A stretch of DNA of 64,000 nt, taken from the NCBI GenBank assembly GCA_001414485.1, contig LLEY01000035.1, forward strand, positions 310,001 to 374,000. The letters run 5' to 3'. This DNA is from Calycina herbarum (Eukaryota > Ascomycota > Leotiomycetes > Helotiales > Pezizellaceae). Each line of letters opens with the position of its first letter. Positions within the stretch are counted from its first letter, which is position 1. Below, piece after piece: positions 22,337-34,864 of this stretch. A program made the translations under genes and the position numbers. Under the pieces are notes generated by a model, which was given only the letters and a program-made list of their open reading frames with translations, did not search any database and was not told where the DNA came from.

Positions 22337-25085
22337 GATAGCTGGATGGCATAGAATGGGTTCCCTTATTTCGGTTGGAGATGGGGGGAAGGAGAGTATG
22401 CGGAAGTCCTTCTATTCGTGGAACTTGTATTCTAGAGCGGAGCGATGGATGATTAATGCATAGGCATTGATCGGCTTAATCGAGCTGATTGAACATGCCT
22501 TCCTAATTCCGAGTTTCCTTTTTGCACGATTCTAGTTGGCTGTTTGTTTCGTTTCTATTGTGGTTATCTTTGGTGATCTAATCGCAACCTTGCGGTTGTT
22601 GTTTTTTGGTTCTGGTAGTTTGGTAGCCCGACCTGGGAAGGTTCTGATCTGCTTTGCATTTTACCTGGTGTATATCTTTATAATCATTGTTTCAATTTGG
22701 ATTTGTTGTGGTTGGCTGGTTGGATTTATTTTTGGGGTGATCTACTTGTAACCTTGCTTCCTCTTGTCTCAAATATTCTTCGCATCAGGTGTTTTTTAAG
22801 TTTTTTTCTGTCGAAGGCTCTGCTTTGCATGTCACCTGGTTGTATATCACTTGGCGCATTGAAGTCTCCGATTTGAGAGGCTTGATGATCTACGCATGGG
22901 ATTGTTTCTTTATGGTTCAACCTTGTTTCTTACTTACATGTTTTGGGGCTGAATGTTAATTGTTTTTGCGAGTTTTCTTGGTGAGAAGCGAAATATAACC
23001 CGGAGTCCGAATTTAAGGCTTAAGGTCGAGCTGTGGTTGGGATGGAGAGACGAGGGTGTATTTATGGAGTCTCCTGATCTTTTACCTTTTTGGTCTTGAC
23101 ATTGCGGGTTGGTGGTGAGTTTACAAGTCAGCAGTCGTGTTTTTCTTAGCGAATGAGTACCACTTGTCGTTTACACTCAGTTTTGAGAGACGGGGTGTTA
23201 TTTACTGTTTATTCGTCTAGTCATTCTCTCATTTGATCTTGGGTGTTTTAGGGCTGAAGTCAGATATATAAGGTCGAAGTCTTTGGGAGCTAAGTTGTTG
23301 AGCCTCAAGTTTACGAAGTTACCCTCTTCATCTTGGGGGAAGCGAATCCTCTGATTGGAGGGTTTACGGATGAAAACGTGTTATTTATAGTTTATCTTGG
23401 TTAATCCTGGTTTAGCGTGTGGGGTAATGCGCGTGTTTTAGGGCTGAAAGGTTAAATATTGTTAGATGTTGAGTGGTCTTGGCGGGATGCAGTTTGAGGC
23501 TCTGCGTTGGCCCACAGTTACTTCTGGTTTATCCCGGTTTACAAGTGTGCTCTTGGAAAATAATGTTGCGAGCAATTGGAGAGTCAGATGTCGAGCGCCA
23601 AGTGTGTTAAGGTCGACCTCTTGGGAGGTTAGATGTTGATCATCGGATGAGGGGAGTCTCGGTTAATTTTCAATTTTTTTGGCTGGGTCTCGTGCTTGAG
23701 GGCTGAAGGTAAGTTAAGAAGCTTGAGCGCTTGGGAAGTAAGATGTTAATCATCGGATGGTTTAATGTTGATCAGTTTACTTGATGATGTCTTGGGGTCG
23801 TTTTGTTTCGCGGTGCACTATATCAGAGATGATATGCCTGGGAGCGGTGATCGGGTTCTTGGCTGATATTCGTGGTTCATGGAATGAATGGAAGAGGGGT
23901 GAGGGATGTTGAGGGAGGATGCCAGGGAGGAATGCGAGATGTTAATGGGTCAGGATAGGGCAGTTTTGATGAACTGAAGTGGGCTTGGATCGTAGTTGGA
24001 CTGAATTGAGAGGTAGTTCATTTGCTTTCTGCAAGAAGAGACCTCGCTCATTTGGGAATCACGAGAAGTAATGCTCAAAAGAAGAAGTTGGAATTTGGAA
24101 TTTGTATTTGCTTGAGTCCAAGGATATGGTATTGAACTGTATTGAAAGGACATTTATTCATTCTGAAGAGAACTTATCCAACTAAGAATTAAACTCTAAC
24201 CTAGCTTCGAAGTTCGGACGGGAATCAGGGGAAACATCGAGATGAACCACTCATGACTTGCAGATTAGAAGCCCGCCACAAAAGAAACCTCGAATAGTCC
24301 AGACTCCTCTGAGGGAGCGGAGAAGAAATGGGAGGGCGATAAGCTTTGGTGGTCACGGCGAAGAGTGAAACCCGACTTCCCTCATTGAAGATGAAGGGGT
24401 GAACACATCCACAAAAATGTAAGAGGTCACCCAAACAATAACAAAACATCATCTCGAAAGCATCTCAAATGAGCGCCACGTAATTACGCGAGTCCCCCCG
24501 AGGTTGAAGCAAGGTGACATTGAGAAAGCCTATCAATTTCTCAAGAACAAGAAGTCAAAAAGCCCAGATACTCCACACCAAAACGTCACACACCGAGATA
24601 GCCATCATGCCCCCAACCATCCCTCAATGCGCCACCAATCCCTCCACAAAAACAAACTCTAAATTCAATTCACAGCCGTAAGGCAAGGTCATCAATTTGA
24701 GAAGATCAATCGCTAACTTTATTGGGGGTATAATGTCTAATCTATACATGAAAAAAGCAAAACGCCAGAATATAAGTCTAATTTTGTACAAGTTCGTTTT
24801 AAAGATGCCAGATCCGGTAACGACTGTATAGCGATGCCCAATATAAGTAAATAGATATACAAGAAAAAGAAAAAAGTGTGTTGTGTCTATGTGTTAACGT
24901 CCCATCCGTCATAAAAAATAGTGCAAATATATACTTATGCAATCATATCCAACTCGGATTTATGATGCCAAAAAAAAAGAGTATAGTTTCGTGCCCAAAA
25001 CACCGCCCGCCCGTCCGTCTATCCCATCCAAATCCTATTTCCCATCCGTGTCCGAAATCCAAGATGCTGATTTTGTCTTGGTCGT
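22337..25085. other. ORF-poor 2.7-kb stretch with recurrent motif
   Basis: There is no supported gene. T/G-rich sequence from about 22500 to 24000 repeats a loose set of phrases: GGGCTGAA near 22946, 23251, 23441 and 23700; GTTTA(T/C)-rich stretches; and GATGTT(G/A)ATCATCGGATG near 23632 and 23742. These look like decayed copies of an irregular repeat, not exons. A minus-strand open frame at 24225-24452 has no motif. The last few hundred bases are the 3' flank of the transporter gene. Confidence 0.45.
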
Positions 25086-26804
25086 TTAAATTCCTTGGTG
25101 GAAATTGCTTCGTGCGATGACACTACGGAGTCTCTTTCCAAAAATATACATCGGGATACTGAACGCCGAAATAGCCAAGTTGGCAATCGCAACAATGGTG
25201 AAGACAGTCTTAGGACCGCTAGTTTGGAACCATCCATTGACGAACTTGGACATGACGAAACTGGCGACGGCCTTGATGAAGTTCATCGTGACGAAAGCCT
25301 GGGCTGCGTGTCCTCCGTGACAATCCATGACATATGTGAACATGGAACTGGTAGCGAAAGGAACAGCTGCGGTTTGGACACCGAGGAAGGCGATGGGGAT
25401 GACGATGTTGGCGCCGGCTGCGACTGAGTATCCGAATCCGATGTAGGCGACGGTTGAGAGAGTTGCGGCGACGAGCATGAGGACGAGACGGAATTCGGGT
25501 TCGTAGACACCGTTGTTCTTGCGGGTCATGAATTGGACGACGAAATCGGCGCACCATCCGGAAATAAGTGTGCCCATGAGTCCAACGGCGAAGAGAGGAA
25601 GGTTAGTAAGACCGATGGCGGAGGAGGAGAGGTTATAAGGTGGGGCGGAGAAGATGGTATCTTGAAGAAGAGCGATGAGAGTAAGTCCGGCAGCATAGAC
25701 TGTATAGGTAAGTGCCGAGTAAATGACAGCTGGGAAAGTAATAAGAGGAATTGGCTTGATCGACATGCGCCAGAAAGAAACATCAGACACACGACCCTGG
25801 AAGATTTGAAGGCGTTGTTTATAAGTGTTTTCGCGCTCAGGGAGAACGATTTCGTAAACGTGAAGAGAAGCTTTGTCGAAGATGACCTGTGTCTCGGCCT
25901 CCTTGGGTTTGTAAAAGGTTTCGGGAACGAAGAAATACATGAGTGGAAGGATCATGGCGTACATCATGGCGCAGATGCCGAATGTGAATTTGAATCCAAG
26001 GTTCTGGATGATGAAACCGGCAATGAGTTGACCAAGCTTGACACCACCCATGACGAAGAGATTCCAAATACTCAACATCTTGCCTTTCTCGTGTGTGAAG
26101 AAGAGTTCGGAAATTGTTGCGGAAACGAGGGTCTCGAGAGGTGCGGCTGCGAAACCTTGAACTACTCTCATCATTGTTAATGAAAAGAAGCTCTGTCATG
26201 AATTAGTACAATCCAATATGTCTAGGTGATATGACCACTTACACTTGCGAAGAAACCCCAAGCGTTTGTTCCGAGTAAAATGATTGTTGATAGAATGAAA
26301 ACAGGTCGCTTGCCCCATACTGCGGCAGCAGCAGCTGTAAAGAATGTTCCGCTTCCTGTTGTAAGTTGTAAAACACCGACGATGTTGAAGGATATTTCAT
26401 CTGAAGTAACGTGGAATGTTTCGCCGATCTCATCGAAGCCAGTGGTGATCATGGGACCAAGGCTAAAGGCTGGGTAAGCAACTAGGTTTAAGGGAGAAAA
26501 TTGATCGACTTACGAGACAGTAACACCTGCAGTTAATGACAAGATCAGCAGTATGCAGATTTTAGTCGTTTGTGTCCAGTTGAGAGGATCCTGTTTGTAT
26601 TAGCAACGGTAGTTATCTTAGGATTATCAGGAACTGCAGTACATTTCTGGAGTCTGTTGGTTGTGGGTTGAGAACAATGTCCCCAAGCTTCTTTGGCTCC
26701 TCATATTCCCAATCCTCCAACTTTGATGCATCGACTACTTCGTTGAGGCTGACGGTACCCGGTATGTTTGGGTACCTTGGATCGTCTAATACACCCCATC
26801 CCAT
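25086..26804 (-). CDS. Major facilitator superfamily transporter (DHA1-like)
   Basis: Proton-coupled membrane transporter of drug, polyamine or small-molecule type; substrate not deducible. Exons are 26804-26643, 26590-26514, 26462-26243 and 26192-25086, giving 521 residues with introns of 52, 51 and 50 bp. The cytosolic N-terminal tail (about 55 residues) ends in the family phrase DPLNW at the first splice junction. Twelve hydrophobic segments follow. MRVVQGFAAAPLETLVSATISELF matches the TM4-TM5 region of fungal DHA1 carriers, and VPETFYKPKEAE starts the central loop. The third acceptor was chosen as TTTAG rather than the nearer CCCAG because only the former keeps phase (VTVS|LGPMITT). It sits alone, between two gene-poor blocks. 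Confidence 0.92.
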
Positions 26805-29800
26805 CTTGAATGAAAAGCAGAAAACTCGCGAAAAAAAGAAGTGTTTAAGCTGAACAACTCCAGTTCATGCCTCTAGAATCGAATGGTACCCCGGAAGAAA
26901 GTTAAGAGATAAGATGAATGAAAACGGACTCGCCAGCGAAAGACCGCAAGGAAAGAACCGGTCAAGTCGAAAGAAAATTGAAGCAAGAAACCGATAAGAG
27001 TGGTAGGAAGGCATCCTGAATGCGGCCACCAGTATACTTATTGATTAATCGAAAAGTGGAATTAGAAAAGGCACGCACTCACAATACCGGGGCAGAGACG
27101 CAGGACCACGGGTGATTTAATTTAGATGTGGGGAGTTTCAAAGCCGCGTATATTAATTGTACGCACTTCTTGGGCGGTTGTGATCCTTTATCCACTATCC
27201 ACACTTCGTCGTCCACGCTGGTGGGTGGAACTTGGCGCAGCGGCCAGGAAAAGACACAAAATCGTCCGAAGGTGACCCATACGGTATTCTTCCGCCTTGT
27301 GAGCAAACAATCATGATTCGCCTAGAGTGATCTGAGGTCGATTCGACAATGGGCGTTTGAGAGGCAGCCGATTTTCATCATTGATCGAACTGACAGTCGT
27401 TCATCTTCCACCGACAGCAACTGGTGACGAATCTTGAAGCTGCTACGCGGGTAGCGAGCCGCATGTAGCGAAAAATAGTGGGAGAAGAATGGGTCCGATA
27501 GCTGGGCAACAAGGTGCGGCTTAAAAACTTGGGATGGGGGCGTCAATGCAGACTAAAAACAGAGACGCACACAGGGGACACACGGACATAAAATGTTCGA
27601 GATAACACTGCAAACGCCAGGGGATAGCAGAAACGGTCTCCTCGAAAGACTGGACCACTTTGATCGGACCTAGATGGGTCTGACTAACCCACCTTCATAC
27701 ACTTGTACACCAATGAGAGCCATTGTATTGATACGTAAACTAGGAACGATGAAGAGAGCCATGGGTAAACGCAAACCACACTTGTTTGTGATGCGGCCCG
27801 CATGCAAGATAATATCGGTAAGGACAATTTGGTCCACTCGGAACAGAAAAGGAGTCTCCGGAGCGCTCATCGCCCAGGAGTCAAGAGTGTTGAGAAACGG
27901 ATTTTGCGGCTCAACTTGCTTTACTTAGTGAGACCTTGACGTTGCTCCACAAAAAGTTTTTGGTCTGGGTCGGTAAAACACTCCAGGGGTCGAAAAGGAG
28001 AGTTTCGCATGCCAAGTGGACGTCTTCACTGAGCCACTCTATTTGACGGTGGCTCAAGTTGTGTTTTCCTGTCTGAATTAAAGGGGCGATATGAGAGATG
28101 ATAAGGTGACGCTATATATACACGCATGAGTTCCAAGCCTTTGGAAGCTTGATGGCGCAGCGAGTCCACGCTTCTGGGTCGGAGGTATCGACGATAATAT
28201 ATTTACGATTCCCGGAGAGTCTTCTTTTGTGATCACAACCTGTCAGGTCGAGTCCGAATGGAGTTTTTGTCGACTGGAGTTGCAGTTGTCGATAATTGTT
28301 GGTAAGTACTCTCATTACCTCGCTTCACGTTTCATTACCAGTTTCAGACTTCTCCCCAATCATGATCTGTCCCAATCTCTCACTCAATCTCAGTGAGAGA
28401 TTGAGAGATTGTGGTTTCTGTGCCTCTACATCACGGGTAGGCGCTTACTGTTGTGTCAAGACGGTATCCCCTGGATATCTAATCACGGGTTCTCGATGTT
28501 CTTTCCGTACCTCGCATCTCTGGAAATTGTCTAGGAGCTCACTTGTCGCGTTGATTCGAGGAACTTCGTATGTTGGTTCTTCCGTGGTGCCTAGGAAGGA
28601 ATTCAAAAGGCCGTCCGTCGGTGGAGGATTTCTTCAAAAGCCAACGGGGCTGGCTGACTTTCTTACTTTCGTCGACTGCAGTTACACGCATCGGAAAAGC
28701 CACAATGACAGCCTCAGGAGAGAAGGAAAAAAAGCGTTCGTAAAGGCCTCACCACACGAGCCACCATTTGGCCACGTCCTCTGGCACATTGACGATACTC
28801 GAAGGAATCCATCGGGATTCTAGCATATCATCTTCCCCTGGTGACGTGCAGAAGACTTTCGGAATTCGAATCGGGCAGATATCGAGGTCGAAAAATCAGG
28901 TTGCACGACGTGTGCGATACATCCGAGGATACTTGCACTTGCAGCTCTCGGGATGCCCGACAAAGAAAACAAAGTTTGGTGCAGAGAGATGTGCAGATGT
29001 TCTCTGCATTCCAAAATTGTTCTGCGTCCAAGCCAAGCCTGCAAGGTACCGATTTGAGGCCAGATTGGGGCCGGATGTCGATCCGTAGGGCTCAGGGACG
29101 GCAGTTGAGTGGTGGAGGGCTGAAAGCGCCAGGAACAAGAGATGAAAGGATGCAAGACGGTAGGATGCGAACACCGCCATCACGGGCACCTCGAAGGCTC
29201 GAACACTCCCAGCGATTCGAAGTGCAGCTGCTGGACGGACTGCCATGCTGGGGGATCGCGATGAGCCCTTGGGATGGGACGATTAGCCAAGATGACGGCT
29301 ACTTCACCGTCGTACCCTCGGCACCTTTCGGGGTGCAGCACTGCAGCATGCAATCTGGCTTGAGGGGAGGGTTATCGGTCAGCGCCGAATGGGTGGTCAA
29401 GTGTATCAGAATGATGAAGGCATTTGGAAGAATCGATATTCGAGCGATCGTAGGATGCGATGCCTCGGCGAGAAAAGAAGAAGCACAGAGTATCCGTTTT
29501 TTGATACCAGGTTCTGGGTGGTCCTGGCCGGCAGTCCAGAGGCGTCGGGTATTGTGTTGGTGGCAGATGTTGAAGCCATCTCAACGTGTCCAATGCACGC
29601 TCTTGCTTCGTAATAGTATTGCGGCGGAGGAGGCGAGCTGGATGCGCTTGGGCTGGAAATGACGAACTGGATGTTTGAAGATGGAGGAAGAGGAGAGGGA
29701 TGGAAGATGAGGAGGAGGGGGGAATGGACTGCGTGGGGGGAAGATTCCCAAAATAAGATGTGAGGTGAGCATTGACCAGATACGTAGACGCGGGAGTTGG

Positions 29801-30950
29801 CATTTGGGTTGCGGGAGAGAGCGAGTCCCAACCACGGGACTTTGTGGGGTCGCTTATTTTGGAAAAGGCGGCATTTATTTGCCTTGTAGTTAGGATTAAT
29901 TAGATCAATTGAGTCAGAGGTCTACCTATAGATTCGATGTATTGATTAGCATAAGATCATCAATTAAGTTATTGTGAGAGAAAAGAGATGTTAACTGCTA
30001 CTTGCTCACTCGCATGGGGAGGCGCGCTGAAAGACAAGGTCACGTGTGCTTTCCAAGAGACTTGGCGGTTAAATCTTGAGCTTCATCTCACACCTGTTTG
30101 TACCAACCCACACAACACCACGCCCACCACGCCCACCACTCATAGCATGACATATATTCCTCCAAATGACGGGTCGTTCTCATCACCGTCGTATCGTCGA
30201 ACCATCACAATCCTCCTCCCCACACCCACCAACCTCATCGTCGCGGCACAGGTATCGGCATGGACTCATATGCCATCGTAACTTACAACCTGAACAGGAT
30301 GAGCTCGTGTACCAGACCTAGGTAAGCGACAGCCACCACGCTTTGGTGGCTCAAACAGTCCATCTGTAACCTTGAGGGCGTATTAATCTTAACTGTCGTG
30401 CATTGCTGCTTCTTCAAGGAATTCGACGCCTCCAAAAGATTCCAAGATCACCAACAACCTGTGCGATGGCACGTTTCACCCAACTGACAGAAAACACTCT
30501 CCGACTCCCGCCTCCTTCGGCACATGCAAGTCCATTAAGTGGTCTCTATTATCGAATTATCTCCAATATTCCTTCTCTATTGGGCTATTTAATTTTTCGC
30601 TGACTCCGACCGCCGACAAGAAAAAAAGAGGTTCAGGCCCGCGAAGGAGCGCATCTCCACAGACGACCCTCAAGGGACACCTGCATATCGCTTCGTAACT
30701 TTGGCCCACAACGACACGGATCCAACATCAACATTAAAATTGCCATTCGCTATTCCGGAATAGGGACACTTTGACGACAATTGCTCTACCTATCCAAACC
30801 ATCCCCGGCAAATTCATGTGCATTCTATCGATTTGGCCTTGTATTTCTCACAGAGCTGCAGCTCTCGAGGCACTGTAGGTCGAGTTGGCCGAGGCTCAAA
30901 CAAGGCGCCAATCGGTCCAGGCGTAATGTTGATGGAGTTGAGAGACGGCA
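26805..30950. other. Gene-poor 4.1-kb stretch, no confident gene
   Basis: The left end is the transporter promoter. From 28100 to 29850 the sequence is GC-richer and long frames are open on both strands at once (for example 28841-29662 plus and 29406-29831 minus), but none shows a domain motif or a consistent intron set. An imperfect hairpin of CAATCTCTC..GAGAGATTG lies at about 28373-28411. From 29900 to 30800 I see nothing I can support except short CACGCCCAC repeats near 30115-30145. Confidence 0.35.
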
Positions 30951-31738
30951 CTAGTTTGCTTGAAGGACTCGAAGAGGAAGAACTGCAGGTCGATGATGAG
31001 AATGACATTTGATCTTCTTCGCCCTGCACATCATCGTCAGCTCGGCTGTCTAATCAAGGCAATCCGATCAACTTACCGTTGCTCCATCCTTCTCACGCCT
31101 GGAACCCTGATCACTCGAAAGGCGACGGTTGGCTTGTGCAGCTTGGACATGTGTGTTTCTAGTGCTTCTTGATTAGTCTCATTGAGGGCAGTACAGGGAG
31201 CCTTGACGGCAATATTGCTCAAGTACCTGGATTTGATAGCCATGTGTACTCTTTGCAATTGCACACTAAGCCTCTTTCGTTGTTCGATGCCCTCGACGAC
31301 TTTAGCTCTCATCAGCTTAATCATGAATTGGGCGTGGTTTTTTCTTTCCTTGATCATACTGTCTCCTTGCATATGTTGTTTTTCCAAGTCAACCGAGCTA
31401 CCCTGGCTCGCCTGGTTGATGTTTTCTTGTACCTGGATGAAGTCTTCCCAAGCTGCGAGTGCAATCAGATTACCCTTGTCCCATTCATCTGCGGCGTTCA
31501 GAAGTTCCTGATTCGTGATCTTGATGCATTCTGCGGCTGTGTTGTCCTGGTCGACATCTTCTCTGATTTCTGCAGTCTTTGTACTAAGCTCTTGAACCTC
31601 GGCGGATAACTTTTTGAAGTCGTCGAGGTATAGACAGCTCGTTCTCGAGCGTTTATGTACCCAAAAGGCAATAATTAAGACAGATACTAGTACAACAAAA
31701 ATGCTTAAAGCTGCGAGGACGACGCTTAAAGGTTGCAT
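30951..31738 (-). CDS. Single-pass membrane protein with coiled coil, unknown function
   Basis: The N terminus has one strong membrane segment (residues about 4-28, VVLAALSIFVVLVSVLIIAFWV) followed by KRSR, so the bulk should face the cytosol or lumen. The rest is helical and charged with heptad-like stretches (KLSAEVQELSTKTAEIREDV), then a basic C terminus. Exon 1 is 31738 to about 31077. A donor GTAAGT at 31076 and acceptor TGCAG give a 53-bp intron and a short basic tail ending at 30951. Another phase would give a Ser-rich tail ending at 30814 but requires a 31-bp or a differently placed intron. The C terminus is therefore uncertain. I do not recognise the family. Confidence 0.55.
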
Positions 31739-32513
31739 TGGGGCGGTCGAATCGTGTCGAGTCGTTTTTGGTCGTCGAGTTGGGCGATTTGTCGGCTTGT
31801 CGATTTTTTTGGCGGAGTTTTGACCTTACCTCAACCCACAGAGGGATATCTCTCATTTCATACCCCGCATCATATATACATGACGTCGTGTTTGTATGTT
31901 TACTTTGTGAGGAATGCCTGTGGCTTAAATCTGGAATGAAGTCGTCTTCATAGCAACCACCGCCCGACTACCGCTCCATTATCAATCTTTAAGACAAGCC
32001 ACATGTTCTTGATTATGCAACGTTTATTTTCCAAGTTTTGACCACTTCCAACATTTCTTGGGAGAGCCCCATAACCAGTTTTTCAACCCCCAGCGTTTGA
32101 GTCTATGAAAAGAATCATATGTGCGAATTTATCCACGAAGGAACCTAATCTCCTGTTACACTTCCAACTTTTGCCTTACTTTTCCTTCAATTAATTTGCA
32201 AAATATGACAGCAATATTTGGAGGATCCAACGTCTAGTGACTCAAGTTGCACCAAAATAGAGCGCTAAAACATCGGCAAAGGATTTCTGCCTTACGACAC
32301 GTGATCGACCCGTTGTTTCCCCCCTGTCGTTACCCCAGGCAGAGCACTGCCCCATCCTTGCTCTCCTCCCAAATAATATTATTGATTTTAGCGTTGCGTG
32401 AATCCCTCGCGCAAACATAAGTGTGTGGCAGCTCATTTGGTCCCCTGTAGTCGGAATTGCCTTACTGCCTGCTTATCTGATGCCCAGGCATGGTGTGAAG
32501 AAAATATATATAG
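31739..32513. promoter_or_regulatory. Divergent intergenic region
   Basis: Separates the minus-strand membrane protein from the plus-strand oxygenase-like gene. A TATA-like ATATATATAG lies at about 32504-32513, directly before the first ATG of the latter. Confidence 0.4.
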
Positions 32514-34864
32514 ATGAGGTCACTTCCCGAACACAAAGATGGAAAATTGTCTGATATCGCACTTGCGCCACATCGATTTAAGGCTATACGATCGCGTCGA
32601 GTGTCCTCTTTTCCAGATCAAACGTCAATCTCACCAAAAGCCTCATCCAAGAGCATCCTTGAGACCAGAATTATGGCCCTCATGCCTCCTCCGCCTCCGC
32701 CACCAACCTCACATCACCCAATCAGGACTCCACCAGAAGATAGAGGCTTTGATCACGACTCTGATTCTGACCCAGAATCTGACACTGATACTGCTACGCC
32801 GTCTGCACTTTCGCCCTCTACACCACGTCGAATCCCTGGCACCTCGGATGACGAAGCTTCTGAGCGCCTCCTCGACCAACTAAAATCGGCAGTTGAGGGT
32901 TACCCGTCTCTAGCGAATTATTGCTGCGGGGGAAGTATCCCCATCTCGACTTCATCACGAAACTCTCCTTCCTTCCAGGACTCCTCCAAAGCTCCTGTCA
33001 CTTCACCACCAATAACCCTCCGATTTGATACTCCTTCTGGATCGGTGTCAAAGTTAAACCTGCCAGCTCCCCCTGAGGACGAGAAGGGGAAGGGTAAGAG
33101 AAAGGTTGAGGTTGAGGATTTATTGGCTGCTTGTATACCGGACACTTTAGGCGACGACAGACCTGGGAGAGGCCATAGAGTGAAGTCAAGGAGAAGTTCG
33201 GCAAAGCTTGAGAAAGACAAGTTTTCGGTTGATGTTCATCCTGCGGATCTTGGAATCCTGGATACTATTAAGCAAGTGCTATTACCAGACTTGAAATTAC
33301 AAAGTGGGGACTCGAGTGGAAAGGGAAAGGGGAGAAGCCTTTGGGATGGGGTTGGAACTGAGAGCTGGAGGGAGAGGGAAGAGCACTGGGGTGTAAGGGC
33401 GGAGTTGTGCGAGTTAAGTGTAAGTCGATGTTGCAGCAAAGTAATAGAGGGATTTGAACTGACCACAGTACCAGGTTTACTTCAGTTCGTCAAGCAACTC
33501 TCAAAAGGCTTTTGACACAGCACCTCGACGGGGAACACATTTTGGAACTTTAGTAATATGTCTACCATCAGCTCATCAAGGTACTTGACACCAACCCTAA
33601 AAAACTACACCGTTACTGATAAAGATTTAGGTGGAGGACAACTAATACACCACCCGACCCCACAATTCAATCCCTCACTATCACCCCCCCAAACCCGACC
33701 ACACACAACCCTTCTCCCCACCGCCTCCCTAAACCCAACAATAACATGGTCCGCCTTTCCCCGAACAACTTCGCATTCCATCTTACCAATTACTTGTGGT
33801 CATTTAATCACATTAACATATAATCTCTACGCAACCGAAGCGATAGGAGGAATATTACAACGCTATCCAATTTCTGATCCGAGATTATACCCGTTGTTTA
33901 AAATCGTCAGGGGGTTGTTGAGTGATAGTGATTTTATGCCTGATGGTATGCTTCCCACCCTGCTTCCTCAAATTTAACTTGGAAAACATGAAGAAAAAGT
34001 GCTAATTGAGTGGTGAAACAGGAGGAACAATAGGTCAACACTGCACCCAAACATACAACCACACCCGACGCCAAACCCAACACCACATGCCCTACTCCCT
34101 CCTCGGCACCGACGCCATCCTCTTCTCCGTCTTTCGCGCTCTCGGGTTGAAAGCCATGGTCGCACCCGTACTGGGGGACGAAGCATGGGATGAATGGGCA
34201 CAGATCCGGGAAGAGAAGTTATTTCGGAAGATTTACGAGGATGAAGAGATGGAGGAACGAGTTAAAGCGAGACGAGAGGAAAGTGATGAGGAGATGGAGG
34301 ATGAGGGCGTGGAGGAGGAAGAGAGTGAGGAGGAGGGAGATGATAGCGAGGATACGGCGAGGGTTGGGAAGGGGTGGTGGAGGTTGAAGATGGTTGGGGA
34401 TGGGGAGGAGGGTGGGGAGGTGTTTAGGGTTGGGAGGGAACCTAGTGGTGTGAGTTTTTTCCATTGCGATTTTGTTTTGTCCCAGCTTTGCTCCTTCTCC
34501 CATTTTGGCTCCTCATTTTCATCCTCTACCTCACGAACCGACATCCTTCCCTCCACAAAGCTTGGAACGCAAAACTGACACCCCCCAGTACACAAACAAA
34601 CACTACCCTCTCCACCCCATCCCCTCCATAACCTGGCTCAACGAATCCAACCCCAAAGGCTGGGAAATCGCCATGGTAAATCTCAAAACCACCTCTCAAG
34701 CAACACCCAAACCCACCCCCACCAAAAAAGGAAAAGAAACCTCGAAAGAAAAAGAAGGGAGCGAAAAAGGAGGATATGAGAAGAGAGAGTTGATGTGGCA
34801 ATATTCGCACGCTGCGATATTTGTGGAGATTCCTCCTTTTGGGAGAGGTGTTAGGGGTGCGTAG
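32514..34864 (+). CDS. 2-oxoglutarate/Fe(II) oxygenase-like protein with altered active site
   Basis: Exons are 32514-33419, 33469-33580, 33631-33945, 34022-34449 and 34589-34864 (678 residues), all in phase. The TATA-like box abutting the first ATG suggests the true start may be the ATG at 32673 (MALMPPPPPP), giving 625 residues. An acidic, Pro-rich N-terminal region is followed by the fungal oxygenase core: DTAPRRGTHFGTLVICLPSAH, then ITWSAF, SHSILPITCGHLITLTYNLY and DGGTIGQHC, and near the end SITWLN and YSHAAIFVEIP. In the active family the first block reads KxHxDTPR and the last-but-one ends GHRxTLTYNLY. Here the HxD His position is Ala (KAFDT) and the 2-oxoglutarate-binding Arg is Leu (GHLITL), while the distal His of SHS is kept. 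A long Glu-rich insertion lies at 34200-34400. It is probably not a normal dioxygenase. Confidence 0.8.

Noticed and set aside
28841..29662. Plus-strand 273-codon open frame
   Set aside because: Overlaps long open frames on the opposite strand in a GC-richer tract. No domain, odd composition and no splice sites; more likely chance.
32918..33220. Minus-strand frame opposite the oxygenase-like gene
   Set aside because: Antisense of a well-supported exon with no motif.
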